This document shows positions 1 through 11,979 of a stretch of DNA of 64,000 bases, piece after piece. The notes beneath the pieces are model-generated. The model was not told the DNA's origin. It saw only the letters and a list, made by a program, of their open reading frames with translations, and ran no database searches. The stretch is from NCBI GenBank assembly GCA_934045075.1, contig OW203748.1:10060794-10124793 (forward strand). Direction: 5' to 3'. The position numbers and the translations under genes were made by a program. Source of the stretch: Yponomeuta sedellus (taxonomy: Eukaryota; Arthropoda; Insecta; Lepidoptera; Yponomeutidae). Position 1 is the stretch's first letter; every line of letters begins with the position of its first letter.

Positions 1-208
1 GGTTTGCAACGTTACAACTGTACAAGACGATTATTTAAAAAACGCTGGTGGGCCTACGTCGGTCGGTTACACGGCCGTTGTCTTAACGTGAATCGTCTAT
101 AAGTAAGCGGTAATTTTTAGCTCACACTTCGAAGACGTCACTGGCGCCATCTAGCGGTGCGAGTCAAGAGGATCTGAGTAATTTATTTTATTTATTAGGC
201 ACACACAA

Positions 209-344
209 GCACGGAACAGCTCGGGAAAATGACACTAGCGATAGTCACTGGATGGCTATCTATCCAGCAAATGACCGCGCCTGTTGTTGCTTAACTCATG
301 TGATTGATTCCAATCACTCGGTTCCACTAGGCCACGAGCGCTTC
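209..344 (-). mobile_element. SINE-like repeat B, head part
   Basis: Repeat B is a roughly 360-bp family whose forward reading runs from CGCTCGTGGCCTAGGCGAAC to CAGTGGGGACATACAAGGGT. This is the first 135 bp, reversed. Confidence 0.7.
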
Positions 345-654
345 AGTTTAGTTTTTTTTATTCTATTAACACTTTTTGTTGCGCGGGCTACGTCATTTGA
401 ATATTAAATACAATAACATAATATAGACAGGATATAGACTAACCAATAATCTAAATACTATACAAAATTTAGAATGTACTCTACTCATTAAGCTTAACAA
501 TGTAATAATAAGGAAGAGCGGGGTATGTGTAACACAGGTTTCGACTTAGTACAGAGCCCCAATGACGTGTAAACTGTAACCGCTGCTTAGTGAATAAAGA
601 TTTTATTTAGTTTATTTCATAATAATATACTAACTGATAAGACACTTGAATAGA

Positions 655-850
655 AGGGAAGACGGCCAGTGGACCAGGCAGTATCGGAGTGGTGGCCATG
701 GGAGGGAAGGAGGTTGGTACGCTGACCACCGACACGATGGTCAGACGACATCGTGAGGGTTGCGGGTCAGAGATGGATCAGATTAGCACAGGACCGTGAG
801 GAATGGCACAGTAAAAAGGAGGCCTAAAAACAGCAGTGGGTTGATGTGGG
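655..850 (+). mobile_element. RTE-type 3' end fragment
   Basis: Matches, in reverse orientation, the coding tail at 5693-6000: RREDGRWT-like start, then WSDDIV, AQDREEW and a QQWVDVG end. The sequence after it is broken by a tRNA-type SINE before an ATAG repeat tail at 1063-1085. Confidence 0.7.
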
Positions 851-854
851 CTGA

Positions 855-1062
855 TTATAGATCACATAACGTAACATTTACATACAGGCGCATACATTGC
901 TTCTGGCCCCACACTAGGATACCCTGTGTCGTGGGAACCAGAAACAACGACATCACAAACATGTAAACATCCAAGACCTGGGGTTTTTTTTGTCCCCAGC
1001 CGGGATCCGAACCCGGGACCTCTTGCATGGTAGGCAGGTACGCTACCGCTACGCCACAGAGG
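855..1062 (-). mobile_element. tRNA-derived SINE L
   Basis: Head with GTGGCGTAGCGGTAGCGTAC (A box) and GGGTTCGGATCCCGGCTGGG (B box), then CACGACACAGGGTATCCTAG and a GTATGTAAATGTTACG end. Not a functional tRNA: the 3' end runs on into SINE body. Confidence 0.78.
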
Positions 1063-1085
1063 TCGTATATAGATAGATAGATAGA

Positions 1086-1316
1086 CACGATTGAACCGAA
1101 GCGCAGATTATAATTTCAAATTGAAGCCGAGTACTGTAATCTTCATTTTTGTAATTAATTATAGCAAGTAATGTAATAATTACTGTAATCAAGGCCCCTG
1201 CGCCGCCCGCAAGCAATTATGCAAACATAATCAGCAATTAGAAGAGCCGACAATGTGTTCTGGCTGCTAATGAAGAAAAGTGTAATTATTTATTGACTTT
1301 TCTTCAATTCTTTCAG
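1086..1316. other. AT-rich, no gene seen
   Basis: Non-coding sequence leading to the pyrimidine tract before the possible small exon. Confidence 0.5.
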
Positions 1317-1326
1317 ATGCTAGCAG

Positions 1327-1353
1327 TCGCCACTGCCTGCGGCAAGTCCTGTT
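1327..1353 (+). CDS. Possible small upstream exon of AKR-A
   Basis: A pyrimidine tract ending TTTCAG, a second AG ten bases later, and a consensus donor GTAAGT at 1354 bracket a tiny exon. Using the second acceptor gives 27 nt that read through in phase 0 (SPLPAASPV) into the VNIPKVKFNDG start of the 16707 exon. Using the first acceptor (37 nt, from 1317) puts the next exon out of frame or gives a stop. The intron to 16707 would be 15.3 kb. It may instead be a chance match or belong to another transcript. Confidence 0.25.
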
Positions 1354-1627
1354 GTAAGTATATATATAGCCTCCTAAGCCCTGGCGTCCTAAAAATAGGA
1401 TACGAATAACTTTCTTAATTCACACCAAATTATTTAGTAGGGAGTCCGGAAAACTTACTGTTCCAGGTCCAATACTTTCCTCATCCTTTATTGGACAACA
1501 AGAAGAAAACGTTCTTCAAAATCTAAATACGTAGTTTTGGAAGACTTAAGTACCTATGTAAGTGTTACCTCAGAAATAAATAGTGTAAACATTATGTTAT
1601 TCCGAATAAAGTGCAGGCTAGTGGAAT

Positions 1628-1983
1628 CGTGTTTTCGGAATCAATCACTTGGGTTAAGCAACAGCTGGCGCGATCAGGTGCCGGATGGGTGACCGTGTCA
1701 GAGGACTTCAGTGCGGCTCGATAACCTCTGACTGTAAGGCCTGCCACTGTCTTACAATCTTCCACCAACCCGGACTTGGCACCCGTGGTGGAGTATGGCG
1801 TAACCTTCCTGCGATGCAGGAAGAGACCCGTGCCCCAGCAGTGGGGACTGGTGGAGGATTGTTAGACAGTGGCGGGTCTTACAGTCAGAAGTTATCAAGC
1901 CGCCCATAAGGCCTCTGACATGGCTTAACGACTGCCATTACATGACAGCCGGCACCAACGGCTTAATGTGCCTTGCGAAGCAC
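1628..1983. mobile_element. Repeat B, two pieces head to head
   Basis: Forward piece 1628-1845 is joined at GTGGGGACTGGTGGAGG to a reversed piece 1850-1983, giving an inverted duplication of the ACTGTCTTACAATC region. Confidence 0.75.
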
Positions 1984-2879
1984 GGACTTGCACTAATCCG
2001 CTTTTTATTAAAATTGGATTCAAAACTTAACATACTTTTTGTATTGTAGCTTTTAATAATCCTTTTCTTTATATAGCCGACTGTATGGCACAGGTCCTCT
2101 TTTAGAAAGATAGAGGGCAATATAATTATTACCTCTTTATTCCCGCTGATATTGCTGCTTATTGTTTTATAGGTAAAGAAACTCAATGCTGTATTTATTT
2201 TATTTATTTAATAAAGATGCTTAAAAAATAGTTTCAGTCTTGTCTCTCATAATTTTTATCAGTTTTCTCCTTTGTGGTATTAAAGCGAAACTGATTTCTT
2301 ATTACTAGTAACGCCATCTTTATGGCAAAAAGAGTAACAGTGGTAGCGACACCTAGTGTTGAGTAGCAAAAGTTCTAATTTATGCCACAGGTCGTCGCAA
2401 CATTTAAGATCTCGTAGTTCTACAAAAAATTATAGGTGGCGCTAAATATGCGTTTTATTTATAGCGCCATCTAGTATTGAGTAGGCATACCATTTTATTT
2501 AAAAAATCTTTTATTTTTTAGCAGTTTCTTTCCTTGATCTAATTAAAACGACTCACCTACCTATCTACTATCGGCAAGAGCAGCGAGATAACCCAACGCA
2601 CGCTGCGGGAAGCGAAGAAGTTAAATAACGGTTTCCGTATCAGTAGCAAAATCGACCTATTGGTAGAACCAAAACTTTTTTATTCGTGATTTAGGTACGT
2701 ATAGACTGACCCTTGCTATTACATAATATAATTATTTCAAAATTTTGGGCTTAGTAACTTAGGAGATATCGGTAGAACAATGTCCCATTTAAATTTTCTC
2801 ACCCAAAAAAAAACGTTCCATGTTCACAAGAGCTGATGTTGCTCGTCGGTACCGGTGCTCGAGTAGAGGTCTATGATCC
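1984..2879. other. Non-coding, no gene seen
   Basis: Stops in all frames; the phrase CGCCATCT..TATTGAGTAG recurs at 2311-2360 and 2463-2485, hinting at a worn repeat. Confidence 0.5.
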
Positions 2880-3186
2880 GAGTGCTTAGTGCGAGTTTTT
2901 TAACTACTCGATCGCGTTAACGTAAACTCATATTTCTATGGCATCGATGAAGCGCCACCTAGCGACAAGTATGGAAACTAAAATTGCTGAGTGCGAGTTG
3001 TAATGGTTTACGTTGAGAAGTGAACACGTTTACCTGCCAAAACACGAATAAACGCGAGTGCGAGTTGTACTGTGACAGCGTTTTGCCAGTTCGAACGGTT
3101 AACTTACTTATACTCACTACTCAATGCTCGATTAACGCGGTAGTAAAGTTATTCGATTGGATCTGTCAAACTCGCACTAAGCACTC
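2880..3186. mobile_element. 307-bp MITE, copy 1
   Basis: Ends GAGTGCTTAGTGCGAGTTT and its complement. Internal repeats of GAGTGCGAGTTGT. No clear target-site duplication. Confidence 0.85.
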
Positions 3187-3489
3187 CGATGCATCTATGT
3201 TCGACCGAAGGATGGTTGGGTGGTAGTTACAATTATGATTTTGATTCAAAGATTATTTTAGGCAATATTAACTACAAAATCGGTCAAAAATTAATCATTC
3301 ACGGTTGAGAAAAATGTTTAACTTAGTATCAAGTCCATATAAACTGATAAATCGCCGGTGCCAAATTCTGTTGGAGATTTGGAGAGAAAACAGTCTGTTG
3401 GAGAGAAAACAGTGAAGAATCCGTTAATTCAGGAGAGATAAATGTGTTTTATTGTTTTCTTAATGGTATAGTCTCAATCCGGAAGCTCA

Positions 3490-3796
3490 GAGTGCTTAGT
3501 GCGAGTTTTTTAACTACTCGATCGCGTTAACGTAAACTCATATTTCTATGGCAGCGAGGAAGCGCCACCTAGCGACAAGTATGGAAATTAAAATTGCTGA
3601 GTGCGAGTTGTAATGGTTTACGTTGAGAAGTGAACACGTTTACCAGCCAAAACTAGAATGAACGCGAGTGCGAGTTGTACTGTGATAGCGTTTTGCCAGT
3701 TCGAACGGTTAACTTACTCATATTCACTACTCAATGCTCGATTAACGCGGTAGTAAAGTTATTCGATTGGATCTGTCAAACTCGCACTAAGCACTC
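3490..3796. mobile_element. 307-bp MITE, copy 2
   Basis: Same length and orientation as copy 1, only 303 bp downstream, with a few base differences. Confidence 0.85.
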
Positions 3797-4303
3797 TGTA
3801 TTATTTTTTATAAATTTTAACTGAAATGTAGATGTCTACACCGGTTAGCTTGAATAGAGCGTCCTACGTGTACATATAACTTTGTTCAGCGGAAAATACA
3901 CATTTTCTTAAATATCACTAAGACAAGGCAGTTAATCTTGTTTTTTTATCTAGAAATTTTGGTTATGAAAGATACACCTACTCTTCATAAAATTTCATGG
4001 ACTTTTTTAACATAATGGTTTATTCTTTGTATATCAAATTAATAAACGTCGTTTGATTGAAACATGTAACTTTATTCGTGGGAAAACAACTATGCATTTT
4101 GAGTTTTAAGTGAATATAGGCGTTTATTCTATGGAAAAAACTACGGTATAACTTTCTTCCAACTGAAAAAATCATAAAAACATTGTAAAACTGTATTTTT
4201 TTATTTATTAATATATTTATTTTGACTATACTTGTACCGAGGTTTAAATTTGTTGTTTTAATTTGGACGTATTTGTTTTCTGGACGTATTTTCAGACGTC
4301 ATT
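3797..4303. other. AT-rich non-coding
   Basis: No frame, repeat or RNA signal recognised. Confidence 0.5.
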
Positions 4304-4460
4304 GTGAACTCCCTTGGAGCATTATCAGTGCCACCTCAAACAGATAAGGATCAAGGCGATAAAGATCTTAAATGCTTCAAGTGTGGAACCACGGGAACCA
4401 GAGTTAACTCCTGTCACTCCCGTCAGTCATTCAAGCCCAGCATCTACGCACAGACAGCAG
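4304..4460 (+). mobile_element. Retroelement gag-like zinc-knuckle remnant
   Basis: A short open stretch encodes CFKCGTTGTRVNSCHS, similar to a CCHC knuckle but with a Ser/Cys/His arrangement that departs from CX2CX4HX4C. It sits near a degraded RT fragment of the same strand. Confidence 0.35.
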
Positions 4461-4909
4461 CGACCTTTCGTTTTTCTCTACATCTAATACGGCTTTGGTA
4501 ATTAAACACCAACTGCAGGTCCTTCTCAGAAGACCTAATGCCCCAAAGGGCTGACCGGCCAGCTTTGAAAATTCACCTGCATTTATTGTAGAAGAGTACC
4601 TACCTATCAGCATTTTCGGTAAATACAACCAGCGGTGAATTAGACCCCTATGGCGTCTCCGGTGAACTTGCATATCAAAGGTCATGATGTTTTCTGCCTT
4701 GTGCATAATTGTGAACACTGGAGTCAATCACCTTCACCATCAGGCACAATGCGTCTGACCACTCCGGTGAAGACGCACATTCACATACACCGGAGAGACG
4801 AGAAAAGAGACGTAAGCGCATCAGAACGGCCAGAAAGCGTCTCAAAAATTACGTATTTGGATACGTAATTTTAGGAGGTAAGGTGGTAGATGAGAGGACT
4901 TTAGGATCG

Positions 4910-5335
4910 CCATGCAGTTCGGCTTCGGCAGCTCGATCGAGTCCAGAGTCAAAATAACTGACAAAAAACTTGGGGTGCTCAACAAAGTTAGAGAGTGCTT
5001 CACACCAAAGCAGCTTCTAAACCTGTATCAAGCACAAGTCTGCTCTGTAGTGCAGCCACCTCTGGGATGGTTCTGCTAAGTACCAGCTTGCTGCTTTGGA
5101 CGCAATTGAAAGTCGAGATATCAGGCTAATTGGGGATGTAGAATTGACGAAGGCAAGGTTGCGGCCTCTGGAGCACCGTAAGGTCGCTTGCCTCTCCGTC
5201 TTCTACAAGATGTATTTTGGAGAGTGTGCATCGGGACTACATCAACTTAAACCCCCATCCTCTTTCTTACATCAGACCACCAAACGATCGGCTCGAATGC
5301 TTTTTAGAGTACTTATATTATTAATGTTAATGTAA
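4910..5335 (+). mobile_element. Degraded non-LTR reverse transcriptase C-terminus
   Basis: Frames with stops encode LGVLNKVRECFTPKQLLNLY, then LDAIESRDIRLIGD, RPLEHRKVACLSVFYKMYFG and LHQTTKRSARM. This is the layout of the RT thumb and tail of Jockey or I-type elements. Interrupted by a stop near 5080. Confidence 0.65.
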
Positions 5336-5692
5336 GTTAATGTGCAGATTGTTATAAACTGCTCAGGTGCAAAAAGCATAATTGCCAATAAAAGGGTAAC
5401 TTACGACTTAATTATTTGCTTTTACTAGTAATAATGTGTGATTTACATTGTTAATAGTATGACCGATTTAAGTTAAAAACAAAAGAGATTATCTAATTTA
5501 GTTAAAAGTTTTTTGGGTGATTTGTGTCACCCAAATTCCTAAAGTTTTTTGATGTTCATAGTAACAAGATATCTATTTCTCAATTTTTTATTAATAAATA
5601 AAATTTTATGTTGAACGTGATGATCTAAACCTAATAGTTCTGATTGACGTACCTACATCTCAAATTAAGCCAATCTATCTATCTATATCTAC

Positions 5693-6000
5693 AATCAGCC
5701 CACATCAACCCACTGCTGGGCATAGGCCTCCTTTTTATTGCGCCATTCCTCACGGTCCTGTGCTAACCTGGTCCATCTCTGGCCCGCAACCCTCACGATG
5801 TCGTCTGACCATCGTGTCGGTGGTCTGCCTACCAACCTCCTTCCCTCCCTTGGCCACCACTCCGATACTGCCCCGGTCCACCGGCCGTCTTCCCTTCTAG
5901 CCAAGTGTCCCGCCCATCTCCACTTTAAGTCTGTGATACGCTCACCAACATCTTCGACCTTGGTTCTTTGACGAATTTCTACGTTGGGTACGTGATAATT
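5693..6000 (-). mobile_element. RTE-type retrotransposon 3' end
   Basis: Open frame with RQRTKVEDVGERITDLKWRW, AGHLARREDGRW, VGRPPTRWSDDIVRVAGQRW, AQDREEWRNKKEAYAQQWV and stop, followed by an (ATAG)n-like tail near 5670-5690. This is the C-terminal end of RTE-class RT proteins. Confidence 0.82.
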
Positions 6001-6006
6001 ATTCAA

Positions 6007-6701
6007 TGATATTATTAAGCCAATAATATCATTAATAATTATCGTTATGGATAATAAGACATCTTAATATTGACACTGTGGATTCTATATGTCATGTTGC
6101 CAAAAATAAAAGCCTGCTAGACAATGTATTAGGTACTTATGAAAAAAAAATGTACCAATTCAGTTTTTTTATAGACTCTCAGCTGGTGCGAATTTATAAA
6201 AATAGCTTTATATTTTTTAAATAATAAATAAACTATTATTTAATATTATTAGTTTTAAAAAGCATGTGATTTTTATAACTTGAAATATTATGCTAACTTT
6301 TTTATTTTTTATTTTATCTTTATTTTAGAAACAAACAGTCATTTAAATGCAATACAAATTATATCTTATGTTAAATACATAGACCTCTAGTTTCTCATAA
6401 TTTCAAATGCAAACATTTTTAAGGTAAGTTAAACATCGGTCGGAGAAGCGCTCCGAAACATAATCAGAAATTCCAACTATAAAAACAAAAATAGGAAAAA
6501 AAAAACCAAACATACACAAAAACACTCCACTGAAACTGAAACGCTCATATCATTCCAATTAACAACTTGAGTTATTTATTATAACACACAACACCACTGC
6601 CCATTTTTTAACAGAAATAATAATTAAGTTGATCCATTAGGTAAAATTCATAATAAGTAGTAGGTAGATACCTACTTCATATAAATTAAAATACCCACTT
6701 A
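6007..6701. other. AT-rich flank and 3' UTR of the Jockey-like element
   Basis: 6430-6700 is probably the untranslated end of the retrotransposon; the rest is unassigned. Confidence 0.4.
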
Positions 6702-8327
6702 TTAAAACTCATTATAAATCTTAGACTTGACATTTTTCTTAAATTTACTTAAACATGGATTAAATATATCAACATCACTTAGCTTAGAATTATATAAGTC
6801 ACAGGAACGCCTCAGAAAACTATTCCTTGTGTAACGAGTTCTACATTGAGCGATTGAGAATAAATCTTTTCGGCAACAGCTTCTCTGTTGTTTGCGGGGT
6901 ACACGAAAATTTATTGCATGAAGTAACGCGGGGGAATCAACGAAGTTGTTTAAAATTTTAAATAGAAAAACAGAATCAATGACATTACGCCGCTGCTCTA
7001 AGGGCATGATGTTATATCGTTTTGCTGCCGTATGATAATCCGTAAGCATATGACCAGTTCTATAATCTAACGATTTCATAAATTTATTTTGTAATTTCTC
7101 TAGCCTGTCAATATGAAACTTAAAGAATGGATTCCAGACAGTACATGCAAACTCAAGCCGACTACGGACATAACTATTGTAAAGCAATTTATACGTAAGT
7201 GCATTTCTAAAGGGTTTTCCTACTCTTAGAATAAAGCCTAACTGTTTAAACGATTTACGGAGTATCTTATTAATATGAGGTATAAAGGTGAGCCGAGAAT
7301 CTAGCGTGACACCTAGATCTCTTATTTCTTGAACTTTTTCTAGGATCTTATTGCATAGTTGGTAATCAAAGGTTATAGGATTAGCTTTGCGACTAAAAGT
7401 TACTACGTAGCATTTATCAGGGTTTAAAAACAAATTATTGTTACCACAGTATCTTTCAAAATTACCAAGATCGTTTTGGAGCAGACAACAGTCTTCGACA
7501 GTGCGAACTACTCTAAATATTTTTGCATCATCAGCATACAATAATATGCTCGAACTATCTATAAAATCGGACAATTCGTTTAAATATAGTGTGAATAATA
7601 AAGGCCCTAAGTGTGAACTCTGTGGCACACCAGAGGTGACTAATTTGGGCACAGATTGATAACCCTTAACCACAACTGCTTGGCTTCTATTTTCAATGTA
7701 AGATTTTATCCAACGGAACAGATCACCGTGTATACCGAGTCTCCAAAGTTTATTAATTAGCGTATTATGGCAAATTTTATCAAACGCTTTGGCAAAATCG
7801 GTATACACGGCGTCCACTTGGTTTGTATCATCCATAGCGTTTAAAACAGCTTCTGTGAACGTTATCAAGTTACTCTCAACACTACGACCCTTAAGGAAAC
7901 CATGTTGGTTTGGGGAAATTATACGAAAAACTACCCTAGCCAATTCATCGGAGACGATTTTTTCTAAGACTTTGCCAAAATGGCATAGTTTAGAAATAGG
8001 CCGGTATTTTTCTATGTCTTGGCTAGATGGACCACCTTTCGGAATTGGGGTAACCCAGGCCACTTTCCATAATTTCGGAAACTCCCCTTGTACCAGGGAT
8101 TTACGGAAAATAAATGTAACTGGTTGTGCCAATGCCTTAGAACATCTAGAGATTATAACAGGATGAATCCCATCTGGGCCAGCACCCTTATTAATATTAA
8201 TTGATTTTAAGTATTTAAAAACCAACTGCTCATTGATATCTATAGAAGATATGTCCAAAACAGCACCAATAGGCGTATCTAAATCCTGAATCTTAACAGA
8301 TTTTACAACTTTTGTGGCAATAAACAA
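6702..8327 (-). mobile_element. Jockey-like non-LTR retrotransposon, reverse transcriptase ORF (5' truncated)
   Basis: 541 open codons with no stop. Ordered RT motifs: NKGAGPDGIHP, YRPIS, QHGFLKGRS, DFAKAFDKICH, GVPQSSHLGPLLF and the catalytic LLYADD, then the C-terminal thumb region (LEFACTVWNPF, RRNVIDSVFLFKIL). The usual GVPQGS reads GVPQSS. The endonuclease and ORF1 are missing, and the frame opens without a Met (TTG at the edge), so this is a 5'-truncated copy. The uninterrupted frame suggests a fairly young insertion. T-rich sequence at about 6298-6335 may be the poly(A) end. I could not find a target-site duplication. Confidence 0.88.
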
Positions 8328-8619
8328 TTACTTTACATTAAGTAAGCGTTTAAAAAAAAAACTAGTTAAATATCAGATAGAATCATAATTTGACTTAATT
8401 TTTACTGTACCATATTTTCTAAGTAACTTTCCCTAAAACAACGTTCTATAAGCATATGTAACAAGGAATTGTAATAGGGCCTCCGCAAAAAAACATCGCA
8501 TAGTCACATGCAACACCTTAATTCAGGAAATAATCGATATAATCTCCAAATAAATACTCTATTGCCTTACAACGCATATTCATAAACACATAGGTATCCA
8601 AAAAAGTCAGCGATAGCGG

Positions 8620-8990
8620 AACATCTTCTTGAATCAGGATCAAACCACTGGATAGAATTACACAAACCATCGGTACTTTTCAACGATCGCCATTATTATA
8701 GCCGAATTGTGCGTGAAGCGGTTGAAATTAAGAAACACAAAAATTTTAATCGGGTATGTGGCATAAAACTGTCGCAAACGTGGGATCCGGTCATCAAGAT
8801 GTGTTCGAGTGGAAAAAAGTCGCATGGCTTATCGTCCGACTTTGTCAGTAGTGTGTCGCAACCCTAATAGTGCTTTGTGATGGCTGAATGAAGGTAGTCT
8901 GAAACGTCATCAGCCGAAGATGCGAACGGGTGCCAGACTGCCAGCCATCAGTCTTCTCGTGACCACGATGACTGTAACGTCGTCGAAACG
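8620..8990 (+). mobile_element. Penelope-like element fragment (GIY-YIG tail and 3' UTR)
   Basis: A short frame encodes NHWIELHKPSVLF and SRIVREAVEIKKHKNFNR, resembling the end of the GIY-YIG endonuclease domain of Penelope-like elements. The downstream CGTCGTCGAAACGTCGAG near 8980 is typical of the 3' untranslated end of insect copies. Too decayed for more. Confidence 0.5.
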
Positions 8991-8999
8991 TCGAGGTAA

Positions 9000-9850
9000 A
9001 AAAATAGCAATAAATTACTACGCAATTAAGCCCCGAAAATATTCTACTACATATCCAAAAGTCATAACTCTAAGTGTAACCGCTGTAAAGATATGACTGA
9101 ATTTGTGAGCGCTAAACTTCAATTCACTCTCCTGGAAAATACAGATGTCGCAGATATAACTTTGTTCTACCAATAGGTCGATATGTAAATAAAATTGTTT
9201 TGTGAACGATAAAACCGTCCATCCCAAGAATTCCACTCACTTAGTTCGTTAGCGTGCTAGGGCGAGGACGGCTGGACTGCTAAACCGACAAACATGGTGA
9301 AGGTAAGACTTTTTTCGGTCATAAAGGACTGTTTGAACTGTCTTAGTATTATCATTATGATATAACAGTAAGCGCCATGTACCCTAAATAAAACAATTGT
9401 TATGCAAACCAATTTTATTGTTATGACATTAGAATTAGACAATCGTATAGTTTGGCAAAAAAGTCTAGAAATTTAAAAACAAAACTTTGTATGGAGAAAA
9501 GTATTTTTTTGCCACTTTATTTTTGCCACAATTAATATCTAGACTTTTTTGCCAAGCTGTATATATATTGTATAGTATAGACAATAGTACATTTTTTTCT
9601 TTCATCTTTTTATTTTTATTTCGTGCGCGAACTGTTGCTGTATGCTAGACTAGGTGGTCGGTCAAATAGTGCAAATATTTTAAAGACTATAACATTGTCT
9701 TTCGTTTCGGCAGTGGCTACACTGAAGGGACATAGGGCGTGGGATGGGGGCACGGATAAGACGCGAAGTTTTTTCCGCCTCCTTTCCGTATATTTTCCGC
9801 GCCTCTATCTGCGTGGTCGCTGGCTTAGGTAAATTTACCGTGGCCTTGTG
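9000..9850. other. Non-coding, no gene seen
   Basis: Contains a local inverted pair of TCTAGA..TTTTTTGCCA type (9455-9560) and nothing protein-like. Confidence 0.45.
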
Positions 9851-9855
9851 TTGCA

Positions 9856-10039
9856 GTCTGTTAGCTTTTAGAATATACCTCGGGCTCTAGAGTAGGCTTC
9901 GGTTTTCGGCGAAAGCACACGAGTTCTCGAATTATGATTACGAAATTAAGTGTCATATTAGTTCCGATATTTCTATGATACGAATATAATCCGATTCCTA
10001 TCCGATAGTAGGCGAGGTATATTCTAAAAGCTAGCAGAC
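9856..10039. mobile_element. MITE H (GTCTGTTAGC ends), copy 1
   Basis: 28-bp ends GTCTGTTAGCTTTTAGAATA and complement, middle with GTGTCATATTAGTTCCGATA. Flanking TA is lost. Confidence 0.8.
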
Positions 10040-10544
10040 TGTAGGTACATCAAGACAAAAAGGCGCGAAACCGGCTACATTAATTTTTTGATTCAGTGTC
10101 CCCTACTTTATTTAGATAAATAAACTTAAACAAATATATTAGGTATGTCTATCGTGAAGTCTTCCACTACAATTTTTACTTGTACACAAAAATTAACAAG
10201 TATGCATTTCACATAAAAATAAATTTATTTATTTTATTGTTTTCCGATTACTGAGTAGGCCTCGCGAATCGGTAATTCATTTAGAAAGTATACATAATTT
10301 TTTTTTTCAATGAAATGACTGAAAATCACTGCTTTGCCCTTAAGCTAATACGAATACTAGGCCTATACTAGTGGCTTTCTTTTATGCCTATACGTATAGA
10401 CACATTATAATGTAATCTGTATGTACCATGTGAAGAAATGTACCATGTTCGAGTACCTACATAATACATTTGGTCCACCCTCATTTGCCCAATTGATTCC
10501 TTATTTATACAGTTTTATTTACATATTTTAAATTCATTTTGTGT

Positions 10545-10735
10545 ATTATACTATTTTTATTTTTAATGCATTAACCCGTGGTAAGGAAAATTTTAAAAAC
10601 CTATTTATAGGCTAAAAATTCCACCCATGCCGGCATTCGAACCCGCGACCTCTGGCTATCCGTGCCAGCGCTCTTTCCAACTGAGCTACTAATGGGCGAC
10701 TCACCGGCATCAGTGAAATTTCGAACCTTCTCTCT
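10545..10735 (-). mobile_element. tRNA-derived SINE A
   Basis: SINE A has a Pol III A box (TAGCTCAGTTGG) and B box (GGTTCGAATCC) in a tRNA-like head, then GCCTCTAAATAGGTTTTTAA and an end in GTGCATTAAAAATAAAAATA. Reversed copy with head and tail. Confidence 0.82.
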
Positions 10736-10865
10736 GTATTATTTGTTTGTACACTGTGTGTACTTTTATTACTTACAAATAAAGTTTTTATCCATCTAAG
10801 CTAACGGTCTCTGACTTTGCGAATGTTGGCATTTTACTTGGTTAAATGCAGATGATCTGGGCGTA

Positions 10866-11030
10866 CGGAAAAAGCCGCTTTCTGGCTAAGTGTAGACATA
10901 AAAAGATGTACACAACACGGGAGGTAATAAGGAAAGCTCTCGGTCGCATATTTACGGCCCTCGCTTGCAGCTCGGGCCGCAAACTTTTGCGATCTCGGGC
11001 TTTCTTTGTATTACCACCCTAGTTGTGTAA
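10866..11030 (+). repeat. Repeat O, copy 1
   Basis: Shares about 130 bp with 16278-16425 in opposite orientation. Both read REVI.KAL.RIFTALACSSGR in one frame. Confidence 0.65.
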
Positions 11031-11299
11031 TGTACTATTTTAATACAGTTGCTCAAAAAGTGGCGTATTGCAGGGACGTATTAAAAAACTGTATTAAAAA
11101 ACCTGTTTATTTCTTTATTTATCGAATCCGGATTATGGTAAATAGTGACCTGTCAAATGTCCAAGATCATGTTTCGAAATAATGAGCAGTTTTCTGTAAC
11201 TCCTGTTGTAAGAATATTCTTTCTATCTAGTTCACAGAGCACTTCATATATGGCGCTTATATGAAATAAAATTTAAATACGCGATATGAGAGAAGGCCA

Positions 11300-11606
11300 G
11301 AGTGCTTAGTGCGAGTTTTTTAACTACTCGATCGCGTTAACGTAAACTCATATTTCTATGGCATCGAGGAAGCGCCACCTAGCGACAAGTATGGAAATTA
11401 AAATTGCTGAGTGCGAGTTGTAATGGTTTACGTTAAGAAGTGAACACGTTTGCCAGCCAAAACACGAATAAACGCGAGTGCGAGTTGGACTGTGTCAGCG
11501 TTTTGCCAGTTCGAACGGTTAACTTACTCATACTCACTACTCAATGCTCGATTAACGCGGTAGTAAAGTTATTCGATTGGATCTGTCAAACTCGCACTAA
11601 GCACTC
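11300..11606. mobile_element. 307-bp MITE, copy 3
   Basis: Exactly the same length as the other two. Copies 2 and 3 extend the repeat to CAGAGTGC...GCACTCTG, as in hAT-type ends, but no 8-bp duplication is visible. Confidence 0.85.
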
Positions 11607-11689
11607 TGTGCCCTGCAGTAGGAGGTAAAAAATACTTAAATATTTTATTTATTTCAAGTAAATAACACTCATTTTAGTTCCTACTGCTG

Positions 11690-11955
11690 CAGAATGGCTC
11701 TGTTCCTGCATCGCAGGAAGGCTAGGCCATACTCCACCACGGGGGCCAAGTCCGGGTTGGTGGAGGTTTGTAAGACAGTGGTGGGCCTTACCGTCAGAAG
11801 TTATCAAGCAGCCCATAAGGTCTCTGACATGGCTTAGCGACTGCCATTTCATGACAGCCGGCACCGACGGCTTAACGTGCTTTGCGAAGCACGGAAGCGC
11901 TCGTAAAAATGCCACTAGCGGTAGTAACGGGACGGTCACCCATCCTGCACCTGAC
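11690..11955 (-). mobile_element. Repeat B copy
   Basis: Covers the tail to the GACGGTCACCCATCCTGCAC segment; head lost. Confidence 0.8.
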
Positions 11956-11979
11956 ATAGACATAAACATCTTTATTCGT

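Noticed and set aside
1318..1353. ATG at 1317 as the AKR-A start (MLAVATACGKSC)
   Set aside because: It leaves the exon in phase 1 while the next AKR-A exon needs phase 0, so the join gives the wrong frame.
6702..8327. Host gene on the minus strand
   Set aside because: All motifs are those of a non-LTR reverse transcriptase.
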